Positions 1-6,389 of a stretch of DNA of 12,171 nucleotides are shown piece after piece; positions within the stretch are counted from its first letter, which is position 1, and each line of letters starts with the position of its first letter. The position numbers were made by a program, and so were the translations under genes. The stretch comes from Actinomycetes bacterium (lineage in GTDB: Bacteria; Actinomycetota; CADDZG01; JAHWKV01): positions 1-12,171 of the forward strand of contig JAJCYF010000222.1 in the NCBI GenBank assembly GCA_029263035.1. The letters run 5' to 3'. The notes under the pieces were generated by a model, which was given only the letters and a program-made list of their open reading frames with translations, ran no database searches and was not told where the DNA came from.

Positions 1-570
1 GCCCTCGCCACCGCGATGGTGGTTGCCCTGGTGGTCGCCGGTCTCTTTGCGATCGGATCGCCGGCCACCGCCCGCAGGTACAAGGCAGACCAGGAACGCC
101 GGATCCGGCTGGATCAGATCCACTACGTTCTATCCACCCACGTCCGGGAGGAGGGGTCGCTTCCCCGGTCGTTGGAGGAGCTCGACGAGCAGTCCTTGAT
201 GCACGCCGGGTACGGCGGAGACGTGCGCAAGGACCCCGAAAGCGGGGAGTACTTCGACTACACCCGCCGGTCCGACCGGGAGTACGAGATCTGCGCCGCC
301 TTCGAAACCGACTCCGACGACCGCCGGTCGCAGGATTTCGGCGGCTACCCTGGCGGCTTCGATCATGATGCCGAGCGGACCTGCTTCGAGAGGGAGATCA
401 CCGACCAGGATGTCGAGTCGGCACCGGGATTCGGCATCGACGAACGGTTCCCCGGGCCGGTTCCTCCCAAGCCGGTTCCCCCGCTGCCGGATTCCGAGCC
501 GGTCAATCCGTCGCCTCTGCCCACCGGGTCGCCGGTCGAGTCACCCACGCCCAGCCCGTCATCCGTGTAA
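1..570 (+). CDS. Pseudopilin-like membrane-anchored protein, partial at left edge
   Basis: The frame is open from base 1, so the true start is probably outside the window; the first ATG is at 16. The product begins with a hydrophobic helix (MVVALVVAGLFAIGSP) followed by a basic segment and a soluble domain of the kind seen in small pseudopilin-like proteins: a helix with alternating Arg/Leu, then 'GSLPRSLEEL', then a 'KDPESGEYFDYTRR' turn and 'EYEICAAFET'. The last 50 residues are rich in Pro and Ser (several P-x-P repeats), suggesting a disordered tail outside the membrane. Homologues I recall have more membrane helices upstream, which would fit a truncated N-terminus here. Function unknown; a structural or assembly role at the envelope is a guess. 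It ends 10 bases before the DUF309 gene. Confidence 0.6.
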   Translation, partial: ALATAMVVALVVAGLFAIGSPATARRYKADQERRIRLDQIHYVLSTHVREEGSLPRSLEELDEQSLMHAGYGGDVRKDPESGEYFDYTRRSDREYEICAAFETDSDDRRSQDFGGYPGGFDHDAERTCFEREITDQDVESAPGFGIDERFPGPVPPKPVPPLPDSEPVNPSPLPTGSPVESPTPSPSSV

Positions 571-580
571 AACTCAAGGC

Positions 581-922
581 ATGACTGCCTACCTGGCGGA
601 GGGCGTCCGCCTGTTTGAAGACGGACAGTACTTCCTGGCGCACGAGACGCTGGAGGAGCACTGGGCCGAGGCGCCCGAGGAGGACCGCAACTTCTACCAG
701 GGCCTCATCCACCTTGCCGTTGGGTTCCTGCACCACGGCAAGGGCAATCAAAAGGGAGCCCGGCTGCAGTTCGGCAAGGCCTCGACCCGGCTCAAGGACT
801 ACCCTGACATCTACCAGGAGGTGGATCTGGCTCTGATCAGAAACTTCCTGGAGGCGGCACCGGCGGCGCTGGATCGGGGGGAAACCCTGACTCCGCCGAA
901 ACTGTTCCGGCCGGTCGGCTAA
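581..922 (+). CDS. DUF309 family protein
   Basis: A 113-residue helical protein carrying the DUF309 hallmarks: F18-L-A-H-E-x-L-E-E-H-W28 near the N-terminus and FYQGLIHLAVGFLHH at 38-52, then an amphipathic helix. These His, Glu and Trp residues are the conserved core of the family, whose biochemical role is unknown. The start at 581 is chosen because the DUF309 domain begins a few residues later. The open frame continues upstream to 365, but that stretch overlaps the preceding gene and encodes Arg/Ser/Pro-rich sequence with no family match. The Shine-Dalgarno sequence is poor (AAGG almost touching the ATG), so translation may be coupled to the gene upstream. Confidence 0.85.
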   Translation: MTAYLAEGVRLFEDGQYFLAHETLEEHWAEAPEEDRNFYQGLIHLAVGFLHHGKGNQKGARLQFGKASTRLKDYPDIYQEVDLALIRNFLEAAPAALDRGETLTPPKLFRPVG

Positions 923-935
923 TCTTTAAGTTCCC

Positions 936-1007
936 GGGCGCTTAGCTCAGCGGGAGAGCACTGCCCTTACAAGGCAGGGGTCACTGGTTCGATCCCAGTA
1001 GCGCCCA
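936..1007 (+). tRNA. tRNA-Val (anticodon UAC)
   Basis: Folds as a complete cloverleaf: acceptor GGGCGCT (936-942) with AGCGCCC (1000-1006), D stem GCTC/GAGC (945-948 and 956-959), anticodon stem CTGCC/GGCAG (961-965 and 973-977) with loop CTTACAA giving anticodon TAC, a five-base variable loop, and T stem ACTGG/CCAGT around TTCGATC. The discriminator base is A1007. CCA is not encoded (ACCG follows). An imperfect copy of its 3' half lies at 1789-1822. Confidence 0.96.
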
Positions 1008-1043
1008 CCGGATTTCCTCCATTTCACTGCTGCCAAGCTTGGG

Positions 1044-1244
1044 TCAACTCCGCCGATCGTCGATGAAGATCTCTTCGATCTTCAGTTCGAACAGGTTGGC
1101 GAGGCGGAAGGCGAGTGGAAGGCTCGGGTCGAACTTGCCGGTTTCGATTGCGTTGATCGTCTGCCTCGACACCCCGGCACGCTGAGCCAGGTCGGCCTGC
1201 GTCCAGGCGCGACCAGCCCGAAGGTCTGTGAGGCGGTTCTTCAT
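1044..1244 (-). CDS. Xre/Cro-family helix-turn-helix regulator
   Basis: A 66-residue DNA-binding protein consisting almost only of an Xre helix-turn-helix: 'WTQADLAQRAGVSRQTINAIETGKFDPSL' followed by a short helical tail rich in Glu and Ile. The start at 1244 overlaps the stop of the upstream membrane-protein gene as ATGA, a typical translational coupling, and excludes the longer Arg-rich extension in this frame. Small Xre regulators of this type are commonly encoded next to a small four-helix membrane protein, as here. It is the obvious candidate to bind the two palindromic operators at 1683-1740, making the operon autoregulated; that is inference. The inducing signal is unknown. Confidence 0.9.
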   Translation of the reverse strand: MKNRLTDLRAGRAWTQADLAQRAGVSRQTINAIETGKFDPSLPLAFRLANLFELKIEEIFIDDRRS

Positions 1245-1660
1245 CGGTACCTGAGCGTGCCGACCAGGACGGCCACCATGTAGACGACTCCCATAAGGGT
1301 GGGGAGGACGGCGATATTGACGTCGTAGTCGACGAGGCCGGCGGCGTCGGCGACGACATACGCGAATCCGCCGATCCATCCCACTCCGAGGGCGGCCGCC
1401 AGCGCATCCTGAATGATCTTTCGCTGCAGCTCATCGACTTCCCGGAGGAAGCGCGTGAAGGCGACGATCCATCCCATGCCGACGACAAGGTTGACGGCAA
1501 CTGCGGCCCAGCTCGCAACCGTCTGCCGCGTACTCCACAGGAGTTCGGGGCCGAACTTGGCGAAGGCAAGGGTTGCTACCCAAGCGAGGGTCCAGAGCAT
1601 AAATCGAGCGGTTGCCTTGTTCGAGGCCCGATAGTCGCCGGTCTGGTCGTGTGCTTGCAT
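1241..1660 (-). CDS. Four-helix membrane protein paired with Xre regulator
   Basis: A 139-residue integral membrane protein with about four predicted helices (residues 20-36, 49-69, 88-108 and 117-134). A charged cytoplasmic-looking segment between helices 2 and 3, 'FLREVDELQRKIIQDALA', is typical of a family encoded beside small Xre regulators. The start at 1660 is chosen for the AAAGGG ribosome site 5 bases upstream; the open frame extends to 1723, but this would begin inside the promoter and operator. It is the first gene of the operon and overlaps the regulator gene by four bases. Function unknown; sensing a membrane signal or regulating the Xre partner are possibilities. Confidence 0.82.
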   Translation of the reverse strand: MQAHDQTGDYRASNKATARFMLWTLAWVATLAFAKFGPELLWSTRQTVASWAAVAVNLVVGMGWIVAFTRFLREVDELQRKIIQDALAAALGVGWIGGFAYVVADAAGLVDYDVNIAVLPTLMGVVYMVAVLVGTLRYR

Positions 1661-1682
1661 GGGTGCCCTTTCTGTGGCGGGA

Positions 1683-1700
1683 AGTAAAGTACACTTGACA
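1683..1700. promoter_or_regulatory. Operator 2, near-palindrome copy
   Basis: AGTAAAGT-AC-ACTTGACA has the same right arm as operator 1 and two differences in the left arm. It overlaps the edge of the -10 and the predicted transcription start of the minus-strand operon. Confidence 0.6.
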
Positions 1701-1728
1701 CGATAGACGGCGTCCACTCTCATGTCAA
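1693..1728 (-). promoter_or_regulatory. Promoter of the membrane protein/Xre operon
   Basis: On the minus strand a perfect -35 TTGACA (1728-1723) is followed, after exactly 17 bases, by TATCGT (1705-1700) as -10. Transcription would start near 1693, giving a leader of about 33 bases before the ATG at 1660. The -35 is the inner part of operator 1, and the start point lies in operator 2, so a bound repressor would block both. Confidence 0.7.
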
Positions 1729-1740
1729 GTGAACTTGACA
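1723..1740. promoter_or_regulatory. Operator 1, perfect 8-bp palindrome
   Basis: TGTCAAGT-GA-ACTTGACA is a perfect inverted repeat with a 2-base centre. It covers the -35 of the Xre operon and has a degenerate second copy at 1683-1700. The two centres are 40 bases apart, close to four helical turns, which would place both on the same DNA face. Binding by the Xre protein at 1044-1244 is inferred. Confidence 0.72.
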
Positions 1741-1788
1741 GGATGCGCGGTCATGGAGTGCAGAACCTCGGACCCTTTCTTGAAGAGA

Positions 1789-1822
1789 GGCAGGGATTAC
1801 TGGCTCGATCCCAGTAGCGACC
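1789..1822 (+). repeat. Imperfect copy of tRNA-Val 3' end (att-like)
   Basis: These 34 bases match the tRNA-Val 3' half (973-1006) at 30 positions, without gaps, at an offset of 816 bases. The copy spans the anticodon-stem 3' strand, T arm and acceptor 3' strand. There is no matching 5' half upstream, so it cannot fold as a tRNA. A repeat of a tRNA 3' end in direct orientation is the usual footprint of tRNA-targeted site-specific integration, with the Xre operon as the enclosed cargo. No integrase is present between the copies, so this may be a decayed element or an old partial tRNA duplication. Confidence 0.6.
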
Positions 1823-1956
1823 CCGGGCTGCCCTGACCCGACTCAAGGTCGAGACCCGAGACCCCGCGGGCATAGATCTGCCGCCCTGGTGGGTAGCAAC
1901 AGAGTGATCTCCGCTGAATTTCCTCACCTGTCGGAACTACCAAGAGGAGACGACTG

Positions 1957-2406
1957 ATGACCAACTACGCCAGATTCGGTGCCATGATCGCCACCTCCAC
2001 CCTCGCAATGTTCGGCTTGATGTACCTGAATACCTATCAGATTGACCACGTTTCCTTCAGCGAGACCCGGACCTACATGGCTCTGGTCATGGGGGCGACG
2101 ATGGCCATAATCATGCTGGGCTTCATGCTTGGGATGTACTCGAACCGGCGCGCTAACATAGCGATCTTTGCCTGCAGCGCCCTGGTCTTTGCGGGCGCAC
2201 TCTGGCTGGTGCGAAGCCAGGAGACCGTCGAGGATGTCTCCTACATGAATGCGATGATTCCCCACCACTCCATAGCCATCCTGACCAGCGAGCGGGCGCA
2301 GATCTCAGATCCACGGGTCCGCGAGCTTGCCGACGGAATCATAGAAGCCCAGCGGAAAGAGATCGCCGAGATGAAGGCGCTTATCGAAGACCTGGAGGGG
2401 GACTAG
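1957..2406 (+). CDS. DUF305 domain membrane protein
   Basis: A 149-residue protein with three predicted membrane helices (about 6-24, 40-60 and 66-85) followed by a DUF305 region at about 92-145: 'YMNAMIPHHSIAILTSERA', then 'DPRVRELADGIIEAQRKEIAEM'. The M-I-P-H-H motif and the helical Q-x-x-E-I-x-x-M pattern are characteristic of DUF305, a ferritin-like four-helix fold often associated with metal, especially copper, handling. The position after HH is Ser where many members have Gln. A strong ribosome site (GAGGAG) lies 6 bases before the ATG. It is monocistronic and converges on the protease gene. The metal role is family knowledge, not shown here. Confidence 0.87.
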   Translation: MTNYARFGAMIATSTLAMFGLMYLNTYQIDHVSFSETRTYMALVMGATMAIIMLGFMLGMYSNRRANIAIFACSALVFAGALWLVRSQETVEDVSYMNAMIPHHSIAILTSERAQISDPRVRELADGIIEAQRKEIAEMKALIEDLEGD

Positions 2407-2416
2407 CCAGGGTCAA

Positions 2417-2436
2417 CGACGCGGGATGGGGCGTCG
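2417..2436. terminator. Possible bidirectional terminator hairpin
   Basis: CGACGC (2417-2422) and GCGTCG (2431-2436) form a 6-bp GC-rich stem around an 8-base loop in the 48-base gap between two convergent genes. There is no T-run on either side, so termination activity is uncertain. Confidence 0.35.
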
Positions 2437-2454
2437 CGGATGAGGGCCCGAGAT

Positions 2455-4578
2455 TCAGCGTCCCTGCAGGATGACAATCGCCTCGCCGACCGACCCAACG
2501 CCCCGAACCGGCAGCGAGGTGTCGCCGGTGTCGCCGACCTCCTCGTCCGGGACCAGCAGGATGTCGGCACCGGTCGCCTCCGCCGCCGCGGTCTTCTGGG
2601 TCAATCCCCCGACCGGCCCCACCTCGCCGTCGATTCGAACGGTGCCCGAAGCTGCGATATCCCTGCCGTCCGCCAGGTCCGCGGGATCCAGCATGTCGGC
2701 GATGGCCAGGGCGTAGGCCAGGCCCGCAGATGGTCCACCGATCCGTCGGTCCCGGAAATCGATCTCGAATGGAAGATCCATCTCGAAGTCCCGGGTCTCA
2801 ATGAGCACGCCGATGCTCGGACGGCCCTCTCCCTGCCGCTCCAGCCTGGTGCTGGCCACCCTCACCTGTAGCTCTTCGCCGTCCCGCTGGACGGTCATCT
2901 CGAAGGTCGTTCCCGCCGGGCGTCCGGAGATGATGTTTGCCAGATCCCCTGCAAGGTTGACCGGGGTGCCGTCTACCGCGGTGATGATGTCATCGGTTCT
3001 CAAGCGTTCGCTTGCCGGGGAGCCGGGGAGGATGCCGGCAATTCGAGCTCCGGAGCCGCTCAAAGAAACCTCGAACCCGGCGGCCCGGGCGGCGGCTGCC
3101 GCCGCCACCATCCGGCTCTCCCGGAAGACGTTTTCCTGTTCTTCGGCGTACTCCGTGTCGCCCACCCCCTCGGGGATCACCGCCGAGATCGGCAGCACAT
3201 CCTGGCGGGGGTGCACAATTGCGAACAGTGCGCCCAGGGCCGTCGGCTGCGAAACCTCGACGGCAAGAAGCAGATAGCGGCCGCTCGGCTCGTCGACCGG
3301 CACTCCGTCGATGGTGAAATCGTTCGAGATGTCGATCGCATCGGCCGGTGAGACAACCGCCAGCGGCGGCCGGTAGAACGCGGCCGCCGCCAGTGCCATG
3401 AGCAGCGTTACCACCACCCAGACGAGGACCCCGGCGCTTTTGGCCTCGGGTTCGTCCACCGGGCCGCGAGCCTGCTCCAGCTCTACCGCTTTGGCCACAT
3501 CGGAGACCGACAGGATGCCTGCGATCCGGTCTCCATCGAGCACCACCGCCCGCCCGAGTCCTGATCTCAGGTTGGCGAGGGCATCCATCACCTCGGTTTG
3601 GGGACCGACGACCGGAACAGACTCGAGCGGGACCATCACGTCGCTCACCCTGACCGATGCCCGCTGGTCGGCGGCTACCGCCCCCGCCATTCGAATCGAG
3701 ACGAGTCCGGCAAGCCGTCCGTCCTCGCCGACCGGATAGGTGGAGTGCTTCATCGGCCGGGCCCAATCCAAGAACTCCTCAACCGTGAGCGTGGGAGCGG
3801 CCGTGACCGGCTCCGGGGTCATCAGGTCCCGCACTCTCACCGACCTAAAGGTCCGGGCGATGACGGCGTATTGAGCCTCCGACTGGGCTGCCTGCAGGAG
3901 GAAAAATCCCAGGACGATGAACCAGATGCCTCCGGTGACGGCACTGGTGAAAAGGCCGAGGAATCCGGTGCCCATCAGCACGTATCCGAAAGCCCGTCCT
4001 GCCTTGGCCGCCGACATGGTTGCCGCCGTGAAGCTATTTTGCCGGTGCCACAGCCAGGCACGCAGCACCCGGCCCCCGTCCAGGGGCAGAGCCGGCACCA
4101 TATTGAACGCCAGAACGATGAGGTTGATGCGGCCGAGATAGGCGGATACCCCCACAACCTGCTCGGCAAGGCCGGCAGCGTCGCCGAAAAAGGCTGCGGC
4201 GGTGAATCCAATGCCGAGGACAAGCGATACCGCGGGGCCGGCGATTGCAATCCTGAATTCGGCCCCCGCCGAGGGGAACATGCCCTCAAACCGAGCCACT
4301 CCGCCGAACAGCCACAGGGTGATGCCGTGGACCTTCATCCCCTCCTTGAGTGCCTGAAAGGCGTGACCCAGCTCGTGAAGCAGGATCGATACGAAAAAGA
4401 TGACCGCGGTGAGGATGCCCATTACGGCGTACGAGCGGTCGCCCAGCCCGGGGTGGGTACGCGGGTAGATCTGCGATCCCAATGACCAGGCAACGAAGCC
4501 GGCGACCACAAGCCACGACCAGTGGGCTCCTATCGCAATGCCCCGAACTCTCAGAAAGGTAAAGCTGGAGTCCATCAT
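2455..4578 (-). CDS. Site-2 metalloprotease, CBS pair, PDZ and Lon-type serine protease fusion
   Basis: A 707-residue multidomain membrane protease. Residues about 1-230 are an M50 site-2 protease of the Rip3 type: 'AIGAHWSWLVV' start, zinc motif H68-E-L-G-H72, the 'ALPLDGGR' motif with D167, and several membrane helices. Two CBS motifs follow (about 247-298 and 312-365), then one more helix (about 381-402). Residues about 496-575 are a PDZ domain ('AGILPGSPASERLRTDDII'), and about 605-707 a Lon-type (S16) protease domain with G-G-P-S617-A-G and 'GGLTQK662', giving the Ser/Lys dyad. The second half resembles YlbL-type PDZ-Lon proteins, normally separate from M50 proteases. The start at 4578 matches where the family begins; an ATG at 4659 with AGGA 7 bases upstream is a credible alternative, adding 27 polar residues. 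Substrates are unknown. Confidence 0.88.
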   Translation of the reverse strand: MMDSSFTFLRVRGIAIGAHWSWLVVAGFVAWSLGSQIYPRTHPGLGDRSYAVMGILTAVIFFVSILLHELGHAFQALKEGMKVHGITLWLFGGVARFEGMFPSAGAEFRIAIAGPAVSLVLGIGFTAAAFFGDAAGLAEQVVGVSAYLGRINLIVLAFNMVPALPLDGGRVLRAWLWHRQNSFTAATMSAAKAGRAFGYVLMGTGFLGLFTSAVTGGIWFIVLGFFLLQAAQSEAQYAVIARTFRSVRVRDLMTPEPVTAAPTLTVEEFLDWARPMKHSTYPVGEDGRLAGLVSIRMAGAVAADQRASVRVSDVMVPLESVPVVGPQTEVMDALANLRSGLGRAVVLDGDRIAGILSVSDVAKAVELEQARGPVDEPEAKSAGVLVWVVVTLLMALAAAAFYRPPLAVVSPADAIDISNDFTIDGVPVDEPSGRYLLLAVEVSQPTALGALFAIVHPRQDVLPISAVIPEGVGDTEYAEEQENVFRESRMVAAAAAARAAGFEVSLSGSGARIAGILPGSPASERLRTDDIITAVDGTPVNLAGDLANIISGRPAGTTFEMTVQRDGEELQVRVASTRLERQGEGRPSIGVLIETRDFEMDLPFEIDFRDRRIGGPSAGLAYALAIADMLDPADLADGRDIAASGTVRIDGEVGPVGGLTQKTAAAEATGADILLVPDEEVGDTGDTSLPVRGVGSVGEAIVILQGR

Positions 4579-4726
4579 GTCGCGGGGAGCCTCAGGATGC
4601 TGGCTGGTCGTGCGGGGACTCGTCGGCTCGCGGTCGGTCCCCGAAGTAGGCGTTCGCATGGAGTGATCCTGCCCGGCTTCAGGCCTGGCTAACCCCGGTT
4701 GGGTTGCGCGGACGGCCCGCCTTCGG

Positions 4727-5038
4727 TTAAGTGCTGGACTTCCTTCTTCCCTTGGCGCCTGCTCCTCCGCCACCACCCAGGGACGACGCGGCTCCCACAA
4801 CAAACCCGAAGTCGTACCAGTTGCCGTTGTTGGCCGCCTCGTAGACATTGATCTGGTCGGTGAACAAGGAGATGAAGAAGGTAACCGGAACGATGAAGCC
4901 GTGCCACAGACCCAGGAGGAACCCGGCGGAGCCGGAGCCGGCCGCTTCGTTCGGCCCGGCGGCGCAGGAGGAAAGCAACAGCGCCGCAGCGAGCAGCCCG
5001 GTCGCCAGCAGCACCTTGTTCATCTTTTGACTCGCCAT
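4727..5038 (-). CDS. Small predicted lipoprotein with one extra membrane helix
   Basis: A 103-residue protein with a lipoprotein signal peptide: basic start, hydrophobic core, and lipobox L-S-S-C25. After it comes a hydrophobic stretch 'GFLLGLWHGFIVPVTFFISLF' (about 38-58), then 'YEAANNGNWYDFGFVVGA' and a Gly-rich, basic C-terminus. This layout (W-H-G-x-x-x-P, N-N-G-x-W-Y) recurs in small conserved bacterial proteins of unknown function. A very good ribosome site, GGGAGG, lies 5 bases before the ATG. It is transcribed in the same direction as the protease, whose start is 68-148 bases downstream, so they may share a transcript. Confidence 0.8.
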   Translation of the reverse strand: MASQKMNKVLLATGLLAAALLLSSCAAGPNEAAGSGSAGFLLGLWHGFIVPVTFFISLFTDQINVYEAANNGNWYDFGFVVGAASSLGGGGGAGAKGRRKSST

Positions 5039-5193
5039 TAGGACCTCCCGCGGGTCTTTTCTTCGGCTAAATATTGCTCGATAACCTCAGTGCCTAGACT
5101 ATTCCAGGAGAACGTTTTGAGCTGCCACCCAACCGTCGGAGCGGCGGGCTCTGCTCTTATGGTTGTTTTGACATTGACCGAAGGGACGCGTCT

Positions 5194-5589
5194 ATGAGCA
5201 GCACCGACCAACCACATCGATTTGCACTCCTCGGCAAGGAGCCGGTATTCACAATCGGCCGGGATGAACTCAAGGAAAAACTTGATCGCCGGGAGCCCGT
5301 CAAGCTGGTGATGGCGCTTAACCGCTGGGCTTTCGACGCGAAACACATCCCGGGATCGCTTCATTTCGATGATCCGGAACAGCTCTACTCGAGCCTTGCC
5401 ATAGACGATGAGATCGTCGTCTACTGTTCGACCGTCGACTGTCTTTCCAGCGTCGCCCTGTACCGGGCGCTGGTGGACCACGGTTACAAAAACGTGCGCC
5501 GTTATGCCGGAGGCCTCATCGACTGGGAAGATAACGGACTTCCGCTCGAGGGTGAGTTTATCGATGGGGGAGACCCTGCCGGATCTTAA
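5194..5589 (+). CDS. Rhodanese domain protein with C-x4-C active loop
   Basis: A 131-residue single rhodanese domain, probably cytoplasmic. Recognisable parts are 'FDAKHIPGSLHF' (the conserved H-I-P-G-S), 'EIVVYC78STVDC83LSS' as the active-site loop, and 'GYKNVRRYAGGLIDWEDNGLPLEG' as the C-terminal signature. C78 is the expected persulfide-carrying residue. A second Cys, C83, sits five residues later, so the loop could form a disulfide. The usual loop-closing Arg is absent. A ribosome site (AAGGGA) lies 7 bases upstream. The gene is divergent from the lipoprotein and is followed after 84 bases by a second rhodanese gene, in which a UGA occupies the position of C83. It might transfer sulfur or act in redox; the substrate is unknown. 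Confidence 0.88.
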   Translation: MSSTDQPHRFALLGKEPVFTIGRDELKEKLDRREPVKLVMALNRWAFDAKHIPGSLHFDDPEQLYSSLAIDDEIVVYCSTVDCLSSVALYRALVDHGYKNVRRYAGGLIDWEDNGLPLEGEFIDGGDPAGS

Positions 5590-5673
5590 TGGGGTCCCAC
5601 TACGGCCGTGTTTTAGTCGATAGGGCGCTCGGGTATGAAGTGACCGGGCTACCGGACAATTGGAGGAGTATCC

Positions 5674-6381
5674 ATGCCGCAGGACGTCCACGAGCGAAGC
5701 GAAGTCCAGGCGCTGATGGACCGGGGAGCCCAGGTGGTTGAGGTCCTGGGTCCCGAGGAGTTCGGGGAAGACCACCTTCCGGGAGCGATCAACCTGCCGC
5801 TCCGGAAGATCGACGTTGAGGCAAAAGGACGCCTGGATGCCGAGAGACCGGTGCTGGTCTACTGCTGGGACTCAGCCTGAGACCTCAGTGCACGGGCCGC
5901 GTGGCGGCTCGAAGGTCTCGGATTCACCGACGTTTACGACTACGTCGACGGGAAGGTTGACTGGCTGGCCGCCGGTCTGCCGACTGAGGGCGCCAACGCT
6001 GCGCAACCCCGAGCCGGCGACGTAGCATCCGCGGATGTCCCCACCTGCGGACCCGGCGAGAGGATCCGACCGGTCCGGGAGCGGGTCCTGGCGGCCGGCT
6101 GGGATGCCTGCGTGGTGGTGAACGAGGAGAGAGTCGTTCTTGGTCTGCTCCGCGAAGCGCAGCTGGAGGGAGACTCAAACGAACCGGCGGAGCGCGTCAT
6201 GCGGCCGGGCCCCAGTACGTTTCGGCCGCATGTTTCCATCAGCGAAATGGCGCATTTTATGGTGGACCACGATCTGCAGAGCTCTCCGGTCACCACATCC
6301 GACGGCCGCCTTGTCGGGCTGCTCCGTCGGGAGGATGCGGTCGGCGCTGCTCACGGCCACCATCACCCAAAAGAGGAGTAG
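5674..6381 (+). CDS. Rhodanese-CBS protein with in-frame UGA, candidate selenoprotein
   Basis: A 235-codon frame with one internal stop, UGA at 5878-5880 (codon 69). Before it lie a rhodanese N-terminal half ('EDHLPGAINLPL') and the active loop 'LVYC64WDSA'. After it the same frame continues without further stops through the rest of the rhodanese ('GFTDVYDYVDGKVDW') and a CBS-type region (about 113-228, 'SSPVTTSDGRLVGLLRREDAV'), ending in a His-rich tail. The adjacent rhodanese has Cys at the aligned position (C-x4-C versus C-x4-UGA), so selenocysteine replacing Cys is the natural reading. A SECIS-like hairpin starts within the UGA. The ribosome site GGAGGAG precedes the ATG. A standard caller would report only the first 68 codons or a GTG-started fragment at 6112. 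The alternative is a recent nonsense mutation or sequencing error. Trp is written TGG in this gene, arguing against UGA as Trp. Confidence 0.75.
5879..5919 (+). promoter_or_regulatory. SECIS-like hairpin overlapping the in-frame UGA
   Basis: The lower stem is GAGACCT (5879-5885) with AGGTCTC (5913-5919), 7 perfect pairs. The upper stem is 5893-5900 with 5904-5911, 8 pairs including one G-U, closed by the triloop G5901-U5902-G5903. The apical G lies 20 bases after the UGA. Counting the U of UGA as 1, the loop G and U are at 24 and 25; in E. coli fdhF the functional loop bases are G23 and U24. The bulged U17 of fdhF has no clear equivalent. Fold drawn by eye; no energy was computed. Confidence 0.6.
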
Positions 6382-6389
6382 CAGACCCC

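Noticed and set aside
365..580. Longer N-terminus of the DUF309 gene
   Set aside because: This part of the frame overlaps the preceding gene and encodes Arg/Ser/Pro-rich sequence with no family match; the domain begins right after the ATG at 581.
1789..1823. Second functional tRNA gene
   Set aside because: Only the 3' half matches; the sequence before 1789 cannot supply the acceptor 5' strand, D arm or anticodon 5' strand.
3598..4485. Long plus-strand open frame opposite the protease gene
   Set aside because: It is the complement of the M50/CBS coding region. The minus-strand frame has clear catalytic motifs; the plus-strand product is a low-complexity, charged shadow.
5878..5880. UGA read as Trp or as a real end giving a 68-residue rhodanese
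   Set aside because: Trp is TGG in the same gene and UGA ends other genes. A protein ending in the active loop would lack the second half of the rhodanese fold, which is encoded in frame downstream.
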